Source: Mycobacterium sp. PO1
Lineage (GTDB): Bacteria > Actinomycetota > Actinomycetes > Mycobacteriales > Mycobacteriaceae
Length of the DNA stretch: 64,000 nt
Assembly (NCBI RefSeq): GCF_017312405.1
Contig: NZ_BLTG01000030.1
Location: 62,001-126,000 of the forward strand
Direction of reading: 5' to 3'
In this document: piece after piece, positions 9,433 to 18,143 of the stretch
Position numbering within the stretch: position 1 is the stretch's first letter
Layout of the letters: every line of letters begins with the position of its first letter
The notes under the pieces: generated by a model
Told to the model about the DNA's origin: nothing
Seen by the model: the letters and a program-made list of their open reading frames with translations, nothing else
Database searches by the model: none
Made by a program: the position numbers and the translations under genes

Positions 9433-11136
9433 ATGGGTGATCTGAGACCAGGTGCGCACCGTCCGTCGGCGATGACGGCGTGGGTGCGGTTTCTCGCGGT
9501 GGTGGCCACGCTCGGGCTGGTGGTGACCGGCTGCTCCAGCCCCGACGAGGCCCCCTCCGCCGGCGGCGACGCCGAACTGGGCGCCAGCGCCGACATCAAT
9601 CCGCAGGACCCCGCCACGCTGCAGCAGGGCGGCAACCTGCGGTTGGCGCTGTCGGGCTTCCCGCCGAACTTCAACTACCTGCACATCGACGGCAACGTCG
9701 CCGACTTCGGCGGGTTGCTGCGCTGGACGCTGCCGCGCGCGTTCTTCATCAAGCCCGACGGCGAGATGACGGTCAACAGCGACTACTTCACCAGCGTCGA
9801 GCTGACCAGTACCGACCCCCAGGTCGTCACCTACACCATCAACCCGAAGGCGGTGTGGACCGACGGCACGCCGATCACCTGGGAGGACTTCGCGGCGCAG
9901 ATCAACGCCACCAGCGGCAAGGACGACCGGTTCCTGTTCGCCGCGCCGAACGGCAGCGAGCGAGTCGAATCGGTGACCAAGGGCGTCGACGACCGGCAGG
10001 CCGTCATCACATTCGCTCAGCATTACGCCGACTGGCGGGGCATGTTCGCCGGCAACAGCATGCTGGCGCCGAAGTCGATGACCCAGGACCCGGAAGCGTT
10101 CAACCGCGGCTTCCTGAACGGACCGGCTCCGTCCGCCGGCCCGTTCATGATCACGTCGGTCGACCGCGCCGCCCAACGCATCACGCTGACCCGTAATCCG
10201 GACTGGTGGGGTGAGACGCCGGTGCTGGACGCGGTGACCTACACCGTGCTCGACGACGCCGCGAAGATGCCTGCGCTGCAGAACAACGCGCTCGATGCCG
10301 TGGGTGTGGCCAACCTCGACGACTTGACGATCGCCCGGCGCACCCAGGGCGTGTCGATCCGGCGGGCCCCCGCTCCGAGCTGGTATCACATGACGTTCAA
10401 CGGGGCCGAGGGCTCGATCCTGGCAGATCCGGCGCTGCGCACCGCGATCTCCAAGGGCATCGACCGCCAGGCCATCGCCTCGGTCACCCAGCGGGGCCTG
10501 GTCGACAACCCGGTTCCGCTCAACAACCACATATATCTGGCCGGCCAAGAGGGCTACCAGGATAACAGCATCGGCTTCGACCCGGAAGCCGCCAAGCGTG
10601 ATCTGGACGCGCTGGGTTGGCAGGTGAACGGTCAGTTCCGGGAGAAGGACGGTCGCCGCCTGACGATCCGCGACGTGTTCTACGACGCGCAGAGCACTCG
10701 GCAGATCGCCCAGATCGCGCAGAACAATCTGGCCCAGATCGGGGTGGAGTTGCAGCTCAACGCGGTGGGCGGCGGCCAGCTGTTCACCGACTTCGTGACG
10801 CCGGGCAACTTCGACATCGCCCAGTTCTCGTGGGTGGGTGACGCCTTCGCCCTGGCGGGTCTCACCCAGATCTATGCGTCGGGCGGCGAGAGCAACTTCG
10901 GCAAGATCGGCAGCCCCGAGATCGACGCACAGATCGAGGAGACCCTCTCCGAGTTGGATCCGGCGAAGGCGCGCGAGCTGGCCAACGAACTGGACAAGAT
11001 GATCTGGTCGGAGGGCTTCAGCCTGCCGCTGTTCCAGTCGCCGGGCAATGTCGCGGTCCGCAGCACGCTGGCGAACTTCGGCCCGACCGGCATCGGCGAC
11101 CTGAACTACACCGCCGTCGGGTTCATGAAGCCGTGA
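9433..11136 (+). CDS. oppA: Oligopeptide-binding lipoprotein OppA
   Basis: 567 residues from ATG 9433, or 554 from ATG 9472. The signal peptide (WVRFLAVVATLGLVVTGC) ends in a lipobox with Cys about 20 residues after the second Met, so the protein is a lipoprotein. The body is an SBP family 5 solute receptor: GGNLRLALSGFPPNFN, the AVWTDGTPITWEDFAAQI segment, and a late SNFGKIGSPEIDAQI. It delivers peptides to OppBCD. It starts 11 bp after oppD. Its 3' end overlaps the convergent hydrolase gene by 14 bp. Confidence 0.94.
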   Translation: MGDLRPGAHRPSAMTAWVRFLAVVATLGLVVTGCSSPDEAPSAGGDAELGASADINPQDPATLQQGGNLRLALSGFPPNFNYLHIDGNVADFGGLLRWTLPRAFFIKPDGEMTVNSDYFTSVELTSTDPQVVTYTINPKAVWTDGTPITWEDFAAQINATSGKDDRFLFAAPNGSERVESVTKGVDDRQAVITFAQHYADWRGMFAGNSMLAPKSMTQDPEAFNRGFLNGPAPSAGPFMITSVDRAAQRITLTRNPDWWGETPVLDAVTYTVLDDAAKMPALQNNALDAVGVANLDDLTIARRTQGVSIRRAPAPSWYHMTFNGAEGSILADPALRTAISKGIDRQAIASVTQRGLVDNPVPLNNHIYLAGQEGYQDNSIGFDPEAAKRDLDALGWQVNGQFREKDGRRLTIRDVFYDAQSTRQIAQIAQNNLAQIGVELQLNAVGGGQLFTDFVTPGNFDIAQFSWVGDAFALAGLTQIYASGGESNFGKIGSPEIDAQIEETLSELDPAKARELANELDKMIWSEGFSLPLFQSPGNVAVRSTLANFGPTGIGDLNYTAVGFMKP

Positions 11137-12397
11137 GCTGACGCATCGCGCGGGGCAGCACGTCGGGCACCACCGCCTCGGCCCTGGCCGCCAGCGCGAC
11201 CGCCCGCACCATCAGCCGCACCGTGAGGTTCGCCGGCAGCGCATCGAGTTCGGCGGCGCGGCCAGGCAATTCGTGCGCCGCACCCGAACAGACGGCCAGG
11301 CCGATCTGCAACGCGGCACGCTCTCGGATGTCGAGGATGCTGTGGCCCGCGGTGGGCAGTTCGACCAGGGCAGGATCAGGCAGCAGCTGGGCCACTCGCC
11401 GCGCGATCGCCGGCGGCGTGGTCAGGTCACGCCCACCGGAGACCACCACGGTCGGCCAGCCGAAACCCGGCAGTGCCGCCGGCAGATCATATGGTTCGGC
11501 GACGAATCCGGCGTCCCCCGTGGCCATTTCCCGGAATGCCACCGCGGGATCGAGCGGCCCGCCGTCGGGCACCGCGCCGTAGTTCAACTCGCGGTAGGCG
11601 ATCCGCTCGACCAGGTCGGGCTCCTGGTGATACGGCGTCTTGCGCTCCAGCAGCAGCCGGGTACCCACGCCGACGGCAGTCCAGAGCCAATCATGTCCGG
11701 CCAGCAGCAGATCCAGTTGGCGACGCAACACGTCGGGTCCGGCGAGTTCGAAGATGCCCACGGCCTGCAGGACCGCCTGCGGCGTGAACACCCCCGCGTC
11801 GACCAGAGTGCGTACCTTGGCAGCAAGCTCGGCGGTGTCGGGCGTCGCACCGTCCCACAGCACGTGCCGAATCTGTGCGCGGGCCTCGACGATGTCGTGC
11901 GCCGACAGCAGCGGCGAGTCCAGCACCATGGCGTGTACGCGCCCCGGGTGCCGCACCCCGAACCCGGCCGCCACATAGCTGCCGTAGGAGGCGCCGTAGA
12001 CGACGGCCTGCTCGACTTTTGCGTCGTCGAGCACCGCGGCGAGGTCGTCCACCGCAGCGTCGATACAGATGGCTTCCGGCGGCAGGTCCCGACCGGCATC
12101 GTCGTGGCGCGACAGACCCACGCCGCGGTGCTCCACCATGATCACGTCGAGGCCGTCGACCGCAGCACGGCGGCGAAACGCCCGGTACAGCGCCACCGAC
12201 GCCGCTCCGGGCCCGCCGGGGATGACCAGAAGTGGATGCCGAGACTTGCGGCCGATGCGCACGTAGTAGAGGTCGAAATGCGGACCGTCGGCCCCGCCAC
12301 TCGGATGCACCGGCCGGCGCACGGCACGCACCCCCGGCAGCCCAGCCAGCCGGTCGTGCGCCCGCCGACGCCGGGAGCTCATCGTCATCGGACTCAT
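11123..12397 (-). CDS. Alpha/beta hydrolase, proline-iminopeptidase-like (S33)
   Basis: 424 residues from ATG 12397, with further Met codons at 12388 and 12382. The fold is clear: the oxyanion segment LLVIPGGPGAAS, MVEHRGVGLS, the nucleophile elbow GASYGSY (catalytic Ser), the Asp region VVVSGGRDLTTPP, and the His in PTAGHSILD. The triad is therefore intact. The substrate is not predictable; the VIPGGPG motif suggests a peptidase or esterase of the prolyl aminopeptidase group. In H37Rv I recall a flavoprotein (Rv1279) between the opp and sbcC-like genes, so this gene may replace it. It is not an exported protein: no signal peptide is visible. Confidence 0.85.
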   Translation of the reverse strand: MSPMTMSSRRRRAHDRLAGLPGVRAVRRPVHPSGGADGPHFDLYYVRIGRKSRHPLLVIPGGPGAASVALYRAFRRRAAVDGLDVIMVEHRGVGLSRHDDAGRDLPPEAICIDAAVDDLAAVLDDAKVEQAVVYGASYGSYVAAGFGVRHPGRVHAMVLDSPLLSAHDIVEARAQIRHVLWDGATPDTAELAAKVRTLVDAGVFTPQAVLQAVGIFELAGPDVLRRQLDLLLAGHDWLWTAVGVGTRLLLERKTPYHQEPDLVERIAYRELNYGAVPDGGPLDPAVAFREMATGDAGFVAEPYDLPAALPGFGWPTVVVSGGRDLTTPPAIARRVAQLLPDPALVELPTAGHSILDIRERAALQIGLAVCSGAAHELPGRAAELDALPANLTVRLMVRAVALAARAEAVVPDVLPRAMRQLTAS

Positions 12398-12437
12398 TTT
12401 GCCCCGCCGGGATGCCCGCCAAACCGGCAGCGACGGG

Positions 12438-15092
12438 TTACGCGGTCAACTCGATGTGCTCGGCGCTCTCGATGACACCGGCGTAGCGCTGCGGACTGCA
12501 CGTCAAGATGATGACCTGCCCGTCGCCGGCCACCGCGTCGAAGACATCGGTCATCTTGGCCAACCGGTCGGCGTCGGTGAAGCCCAGCGCGTCGTCGATG
12601 ATGACGGGCACCCCATCCTCCTTGGCCACCAGCGCAGCACTGGCCAGCCTGGCCACGATGCCCAGCTGTTCCTTGGCCCCACCGGACAGTGATTCATAGG
12701 GCACGGTCCGGCCGGAGAGGGTGCGTTGCTCGATGCGCAGATCGGCGTCGACGTCGATCTCGAAGCTGTCGCCGAACACGATGCGGCCCAACCGCTCCAC
12801 CTCGCCGCGGTAGGGGTCGACGTAACGCTGCCGCGTGGCGTCGCGGTGTCGCACCATGACCGACCTGAGAAGCTGTGCGGCCTGCGCCCGGCGCTGCATA
12901 CGCAGATGCTCGGCCTCGGCATGCTGGCGCTCGGTCTCGGCTTCGTCGAACCTGCCTTGGCGGCCCTGGGTGCCGTACACCTTGAGCTGAGTGGCGACCT
13001 CGCGCAGCGACTCGGCGGCGCGCTGGCGCTCGCTGTCGAGGCGGTCATGCTGCCGTTGCGCCTGCTCGAGGGCGGCGGCCACGGCGTCGGGTTGGTGCCG
13101 CTCGAGGTCGTCGTTGAGGCGGGCGACCAGCGAATCCGCTGCCCGGACCGCTTCGGCGTCCGCCTCGGCCGCGACGGCGAGGTCGTCGTCTGGAGTGAGG
13201 GCCCGCTGCGCGGACAGTCGCTGCGTGGCCAGCGTCAGCTCGGCCTGGGCGGCATCGAGTTTCTCTTTGGCGCGCGCCGCGCGCAGCTCGCGGTCGGACA
13301 GCAGCTTGGCTGTCTCTTCGGCGACCTTGCGGTGGGTTTCGCAGTCACGAACGAGCTGTTGGTGTTCGGCAGAGGCGGCGTCCAGTTCGGCACGCAGGGC
13401 AGCGACGTCGCGCGGCCCACCCGCATCGGCGTCCCACAATCCGTCATCGGCGGGCAGCGCCGCCCGCAGGGCGTCGACGCGCGCAGCCAAAGCGTCAACG
13501 GTGTGCTCGGCGGTGAGCACATCGAGGATGCCGCGCAGCCGCTCCGCGGCGCCGGCCAATTCGCGGCGCCGCTGATCCGTGTGCCGCGCCGTCGCAAGAT
13601 CGGTGACGCCAGCCTGCCCGAGAACATCGGCCAGTCTCACGCACGCAGCGTCCAGTGTGGCCTGCGTGGCCGCCGCCGGCGCGCCAGGCACCACGCGTAG
13701 CGACAACACGCCGGCGACGTCGACCCCGGTGGGGCCGCTGACGGCCGCCGACCAGTCCTGCCCCGCCGACAATCTGATCCGGTCCTCACCGACCGTCACC
13801 TCGAGGTCGGTGGAGGCGACCAGATCCAGATGCGCCGACGCCTGGTCGGCGGCCGCGCGGGCCCGGTCGACGGCGGCGGCCGCATCCTCGACGGCCGCCA
13901 TCAGGGAGGCGGTGAGCGTGATCGCGCCGAGGTCACGCTGCACCTCGTCCAATTCACGCTGATGGCGTTGCAGGGTCGTCAGCTGACCGGCGAGCCGATC
14001 GAGTTCTTCGCGGTCGCACAGGCGCTGGACCGTGGCACGCACCGCCTCGACCCGGCGGTGGCCGGCCTCGACCGCCGTGCGTGCCGCGGCCGCGACCTGT
14101 TCGGCCTCCTTCTGCATCGTCGACGTGGTATCCAGATCATCGGCGGCAGAGTCTGATTCGGCCTGCAGCCGGGTCACGGCCGCAGCGCGCTCATCGATGT
14201 CCGCGCGGGCACGCCGGCGCTCAGCGAGGGCCGACACCGACATACGATGCTTCTCGGTCGCTGCACCGGCCACCACGGTGGCCTGCGCGATCTCGGTACG
14301 CAACCTCTCGACCGCACGAGCAGCCTCCTGCGCCTCGGCGAGAATGGTTGCCGCAGCAGTGCTTTGCGCCGTCAATGTGACCGAATCCGTGGTCAGCGCG
14401 GCATGCCGGCGGACGGCTTCGTCGACTTCGGCGACCGCGGCGGCGCACCGGGCAACCTCCTCGTCGGCGGCGCGCAGGCGAGCGATGGCTGCTGCCCACT
14501 CCCCCGTGGGCCGCCCCGTGGCCGTGAAATAGCGCCGGTATTCGGCGTCGACACGGTCGATCAACAGCGAGTCCACCGCACCGCCGGCGGCCGGCTGGTC
14601 GTCGACCTCACCGGCAGCGACGTCGAGCGCACGTGACAGCGCGTCACACCCGGACAGATCCACCGCCGAGGTGGACGCCGACTGCAGGACACGCTGGGCC
14701 TGCCAGAGGTCCATGTCCACGGTCTCGGCGAGCATGGCGCGCACCCGATCGTGGGCTTCGTCACCGGTGAGCTGCTCGCGCCGCGGGGCCAGCAGCGTGA
14801 GCTCTGTCTCCGGGCGCTTGTGGAACCGCTTCCGGTATACGAACCGGTATGGGCCCGTCGAGATTTCCGCGGTGACCTCGGCGCCGACGTCGGCGTGGGT
14901 CGGCTTGACCTGCTTGACCTCTTTCTTGGTCGAGCGGTCCTTGGCCTCCAGCAGCAGGTCCAGCGCCTCCAGCATGGAGGACTTGCCGATCTCGTTGGCA
15001 CCGCTGATGACAACGACGCCGTGGTCGGGGAATTCGAGGTCGCGGTGGGTGATGCCGCGGTAGTTGGTCAGAGTCAGCCGGTGCAGTTTCAC
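12438..15092 (-). CDS. SbcC/YhaN-like SMC-type ATPase (Rv1278-like)
   Basis: 884 residues from GTG 15092. The N-terminal AAA half begins VKLHRLTLTNYRG with Walker A GANEIGKSS (residues 31-39). It is followed by about 650 residues of Ala/Arg/Glu-rich coiled coil. The C-terminal half has signature SLSGGAKEQL and Walker B VPVIIDDALGF. I see no CxxC zinc hook in the coiled-coil middle, which fits YhaN-type proteins rather than true SbcC/Rad50. GTG 15092 overlaps the stop of the nuclease gene as GTGA, so both are co-translated. The likely role is DNA end processing or repair together with that nuclease. Confidence 0.88.
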   Translation of the reverse strand: MKLHRLTLTNYRGITHRDLEFPDHGVVVISGANEIGKSSMLEALDLLLEAKDRSTKKEVKQVKPTHADVGAEVTAEISTGPYRFVYRKRFHKRPETELTLLAPRREQLTGDEAHDRVRAMLAETVDMDLWQAQRVLQSASTSAVDLSGCDALSRALDVAAGEVDDQPAAGGAVDSLLIDRVDAEYRRYFTATGRPTGEWAAAIARLRAADEEVARCAAAVAEVDEAVRRHAALTTDSVTLTAQSTAAATILAEAQEAARAVERLRTEIAQATVVAGAATEKHRMSVSALAERRRARADIDERAAAVTRLQAESDSAADDLDTTSTMQKEAEQVAAAARTAVEAGHRRVEAVRATVQRLCDREELDRLAGQLTTLQRHQRELDEVQRDLGAITLTASLMAAVEDAAAAVDRARAAADQASAHLDLVASTDLEVTVGEDRIRLSAGQDWSAAVSGPTGVDVAGVLSLRVVPGAPAAATQATLDAACVRLADVLGQAGVTDLATARHTDQRRRELAGAAERLRGILDVLTAEHTVDALAARVDALRAALPADDGLWDADAGGPRDVAALRAELDAASAEHQQLVRDCETHRKVAEETAKLLSDRELRAARAKEKLDAAQAELTLATQRLSAQRALTPDDDLAVAAEADAEAVRAADSLVARLNDDLERHQPDAVAAALEQAQRQHDRLDSERQRAAESLREVATQLKVYGTQGRQGRFDEAETERQHAEAEHLRMQRRAQAAQLLRSVMVRHRDATRQRYVDPYRGEVERLGRIVFGDSFEIDVDADLRIEQRTLSGRTVPYESLSGGAKEQLGIVARLASAALVAKEDGVPVIIDDALGFTDADRLAKMTDVFDAVAGDGQVIILTCSPQRYAGVIESAEHIELTA

Positions 15093-16237
15093 GCCGCGCT
15101 CCCGTCGGCCAGACGCAGCAGCAGCCCCAGAGCGGCCCGCGCGTCGTCGGCCTCGGCGGTGTCGGAGCGTGCGGTGGCCACGAGTTCGTCGACCGCGGCG
15201 GCCGCGAAACCACCGATGCCCAGATCGTCGAACTCCCCGTCCGCCGGCATCACGGCGAGGTCGGTCTGCTTGTCCCACGGCACGAGGGCGGCGAACAACC
15301 GCGCGTACCGGTCCAGGCAGACGTCGAGCGCGGCGCGGTCGGTGACCGTCAGAGAACCGGTGAGCCCGTGCCGGACCACGGTGCGCTCCTTGTTCGGGAT
15401 CAGGTCCAGGTTGAGGTCCAGGTCGGCAACATCGCGCCCGTCATCGACCGAACGGCACAGGGAGACGAAACGCCACTGTCCGATGCGCGCCGAGTCGACC
15501 CGCGCGGGCCGGCTGGGGTCGTCCTCGTCGAGCTCGACGACCAGCACATGCCCCGGGTCGGGCTCGATGTCGTCGTAGTTGGTCACCTCCGGGGAGCCGG
15601 AGTACCAGACCCGGCCGGTCGCGCCCACGCTCATCCGGGAGTGCTTGTCGCCCAGCGCGACATAGTGCACGGCTCCACGCTGCAGGGCCGACTCGACGGC
15701 GTCGAGCCGGATCAGCGAGGCCCGGTCCTTGTCCGGGACCAGGATGTCGACGGCGCCGTGGCCGACGACGATGCGGGTCACCCCGTCGGCCGGCAGGTCG
15801 TCGATCACGTCGGCGACGAGGTCGGTGGTCGGGGCCTTCGAGTACCAGGGGGCCGCTACCAGCTCCAGACCTGGACGCACCTCGTGGACGCCGGGGCGGT
15901 CCAGGACGATGACGTTGTCGGGGCGCTCGGCGGTGAAGAGCGCGCTGGTGTACACCGACGAGGCGTCGAGCGGGTCGTGGTTGCCGGGGAGCAGGTAGAC
16001 CGGCACCCCGATGCCCCGCATCACCTCCAGCGATCGCCCGACTTCGTCGGGGGCGAGTTGATTGTGTTCGAACACGTCGCCGGCGACGACGACGAACTCG
16101 GCGTCACGGTCCTCGGCCACCGAACCCAGCGCAGAGATCGCAGCGCGCCGCGCGGCGGAGTAGCGGGGCTGGGCATCGGGGCTCAGGAAGTGTCGGGTCA
16201 TGCCGAGTTGCCAGTCAGCGGTGTGCAGAAAGCGCAT
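15089..16237 (-). CDS. SbcD/YhaO-like metallophosphoesterase DNA nuclease (Rv1277-like)
   Basis: 382 residues from ATG 16237, preceded by a good ribosome site (GGGGGAAGGAC in minus-strand sense). Five calcineurin-type metal motifs are visible: HTADWQLG, VAGDVFEHNQ, PGNHDP, VVGHGAVD and GDKHS. This is the Mre11/SbcD catalytic set. A longer in-frame start exists at 16396, but it would run through the promoter region shared with sixA. It should form a nuclease-ATPase complex with the following gene. A -10-like TAGACT lies at 16296-16291. Confidence 0.92.
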   Translation of the reverse strand: MRFLHTADWQLGMTRHFLSPDAQPRYSAARRAAISALGSVAEDRDAEFVVVAGDVFEHNQLAPDEVGRSLEVMRGIGVPVYLLPGNHDPLDASSVYTSALFTAERPDNVIVLDRPGVHEVRPGLELVAAPWYSKAPTTDLVADVIDDLPADGVTRIVVGHGAVDILVPDKDRASLIRLDAVESALQRGAVHYVALGDKHSRMSVGATGRVWYSGSPEVTNYDDIEPDPGHVLVVELDEDDPSRPARVDSARIGQWRFVSLCRSVDDGRDVADLDLNLDLIPNKERTVVRHGLTGSLTVTDRAALDVCLDRYARLFAALVPWDKQTDLAVMPADGEFDDLGIGGFAAAAVDELVATARSDTAEADDARAALGLLLRLADGSAA

Positions 16238-16339
16238 GTCAAGCTGTCCTTCCCCCGGTCGTCCGTGAACCCGTTGGTCCGGGCACAGCGAGTCTAGGGC
16301 GGCGCTCCGACAACTCCTGGGACGCCGACCGGCATGCCC

Positions 16340-16345
16340 TACCGT
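16340..16345 (+). promoter_or_regulatory. -10 element of sixA
   Basis: TACCGT is placed seven bases before ATG 16353, so the message is probably leaderless. Confidence 0.35.
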
Positions 16346-16352
16346 TATCCAG

Positions 16353-16880
16353 ATGAGCGACCGGTACCGCACACTTCTGCTGCTTCGACACGCCAAGTCG
16401 GACTACCCCTCCGGAGTCGCCGACCACGATCGCCCGCTGGCGGACCGCGGGATCCGCGAGGCCGCGCTGGTCGGAGACTGGATCAGGACCAGCGTCAGCC
16501 CGGTCGACGCCGTGCTGTGTTCGACGGCGACGCGAACCCGCCAGACCTTGGAACGCACCGGTATCGACGCGCCGGTGCACTACGTCGACCGCATCTACGA
16601 TTCGTCTCCCGGCATCGTCATCGACGAGATCAACGGCGTCGCTGCACGCTTCGGCGACGCGGCGAGCGATCCGTCGACCCTGCTGGTGGTGGGACACGAA
16701 CCGGTGATGTCCGGGCTCGCGCTCGGACTGGCCGACGAGGAGTCGAGCAGGAGCGCCACCGCGGAGGCGATCCTGGAGAAGTTTCCGACCTCGGCGATCG
16801 CGGTGTTGCGGACGAACCGTCCCTGGGCCGAGCTGGAGCTGAGGAGCGCGGAACTCGTCGACTTTCACATCGCGCGCTGA
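16353..16880 (+). CDS. sixA: SixA-type phosphohistidine phosphatase (Rv1276c-like)
   Basis: 175 residues of the histidine phosphatase superfamily. The catalytic LRHAKS motif (phospho-acceptor His) is near residue 12, the second basic segment STATRTRQT is at about 53-61, and VVGHEPVM supplies the second His. It likely dephosphorylates protein phosphohistidine; the substrate in mycobacteria is unknown. It is divergent from the nuclease operon. A GC-only hairpin (16872-16886) brackets its TGA stop and faces the convergent lprC gene. Confidence 0.9.
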   Translation: MSDRYRTLLLLRHAKSDYPSGVADHDRPLADRGIREAALVGDWIRTSVSPVDAVLCSTATRTRQTLERTGIDAPVHYVDRIYDSSPGIVIDEINGVAARFGDAASDPSTLLVVGHEPVMSGLALGLADEESSRSATAEAILEKFPTSAIAVLRTNRPWAELELRSAELVDFHIAR

Positions 16881-16886
16881 GCGCGC
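16872..16886 (+). terminator. Hairpin around the sixA stop codon
   Basis: GCGCGC-TGA-GCGCGC is a perfect six-base stem whose loop is the stop codon of sixA. There is no T-run. It is placed between convergent genes and may act as a weak, U-less terminator. Confidence 0.25.
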
Positions 16887-16904
16887 AATCAGACCGGGCG
16901 CCAG

Positions 16905-17453
16905 TCAGGCGCGGGTGGCCAGCGTCAACTCCATCAGCTTGATCGCCATGCCGCAGGCGTCGATGCCGGGCGCTTGCGGGTTGACCCACCAGCCCACCAC
17001 GCCGGCCGCGTCGCTGGCCACGCCGCACGCACCGTTCGGATCGTTGGGGCGCATCACGAACGACTGGATACCGGCGATCGACCGGTCTTCGATGTCGTAG
17101 CCGAGTTCCTGGGACACCTGGCGTTCATGGTCGAGGCTGCCGAGTTCGAACCAGAACCGGGTGATGTCCACCAGGCCGGCCGGATTGGCGGCCTGCCACC
17201 GGCACACCGCGCCGACGAACGTGCTCTGGATGTCCAGCGGGTCCGCGCCGACAGTCTCGGCGAGGATGTCCTCGGTGAGGACGTCGCACTCCTTGAGCAG
17301 GTTGGGGTACTGGCGCTGCGAGTCGTTGTTGCGCGGCACGTCGCCCGCACCCGCCCGGGCCGCGGAGCCCTCGACGGTCTGGGTGCAACCGGTCAGCACA
17401 ACCAGGCCGGCCAGCGCAGCGACGAAACCTGCGACAGCTCTGCGCGCCCTCAT
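16905..17453 (-). CDS. lprC: Lipoprotein LprC (DUF3558 type)
   Basis: 182 residues from ATG 17453. The signal peptide MRARRAVAGFVAALAGLVV leads to the lipobox LTGC. The mature domain carries conserved Cys residues (LLKECDVL, GAVCRWQA, NGACGVA, GIDACGMA) that probably form two disulfides, plus CRWQ-type motifs of the DUF3558 family. The ATG overlaps the stop of lprB (ATGA), so lprB and lprC are one operon, matching Rv1274-Rv1275. Function is unknown. It is expected to be anchored on the outer face of the cytoplasmic membrane. Confidence 0.9.
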   Translation of the reverse strand: MRARRAVAGFVAALAGLVVLTGCTQTVEGSAARAGAGDVPRNNDSQRQYPNLLKECDVLTEDILAETVGADPLDIQSTFVGAVCRWQAANPAGLVDITRFWFELGSLDHERQVSQELGYDIEDRSIAGIQSFVMRPNDPNGACGVASDAAGVVGWWVNPQAPGIDACGMAIKLMELTLATRA

Positions 17454-18016
17454 TTGGAATTCACAATCGACTGGCGGGTGAGTTCGGTGGCCACGTCGCA
17501 CGCGTCCGGGAACGGCTCCTGGGCGTAGCTGATCGACCATTCGATGAAGTCGTCGCCGAACTGGATACCGATCTCGCACAGGTTGACACCCATGGTCGGG
17601 TCCTCGTTGATGCCCATGAAGCCTTCGTGACCTTCGATGGTGACGTCTTCGACGCTGGTGCGCGACAACTCCATCGTCTTGCGCTCGCGGCCGATCGGGC
17701 TGCCCCGGAACCAGGTGAACGAGAAGTGCGGGCCCAGGATGCTGCCTCCGGCCAACCACTGACAACCCACCGACGTCTTGGCCGTGTTCACCAGGCCGGC
17801 CACCTGCGTCAGCTCGGTCATCTGTTCGTCACTGATGCCGCCGCACTCGGGAAAGAACGGACCGTGGGACACGTCCTGCTGCGGCGCGTCCGTGGTCGGC
17901 ACCTCCGGGGAGGGCGACTCCGAATCCGAACACGCGGCCAGCACCGGGACGACGGCAACCGCAACGACGGCGAGACGCTGCGCCGAGCGGCGGAATCTGC
18001 GGTCGCGGTGAGTCAC
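17450..18016 (-). CDS. lprB: Lipoprotein LprB (DUF3558 type)
   Basis: 188 residues from GTG 18016. The basic N-terminus (THRDRRFRRSAQRL), hydrophobic core (AVVAVAVVPVL) and lipobox AAC mark a lipoprotein. The mature part is a DUF3558-like domain with FPECGGIS, GCQWLAGG and DACDVATEL. A second GTG at 18025 would overlap the -10 box TACAGT (18029-18024). GTG 18016 lies seven bases after that box, so it is the better, leaderless start. It is paired with lprC in an overlapping operon. Confidence 0.9.
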   Translation of the reverse strand: MTHRDRRFRRSAQRLAVVAVAVVPVLAACSDSESPSPEVPTTDAPQQDVSHGPFFPECGGISDEQMTELTQVAGLVNTAKTSVGCQWLAGGSILGPHFSFTWFRGSPIGRERKTMELSRTSVEDVTIEGHEGFMGINEDPTMGVNLCEIGIQFGDDFIEWSISYAQEPFPDACDVATELTRQSIVNSK

Positions 18017-18143
18017 GCCATGCACTGTAGCTGCAGCCCCATGCCCCGACCACCGACATGCCGACTGACCTGCCGATTTATGCGATTCTCAGGTGCGGCA
18101 GCCGAACAGGTTCGCGGCGGTGACCGTGTGCGACAGTAGCGGG

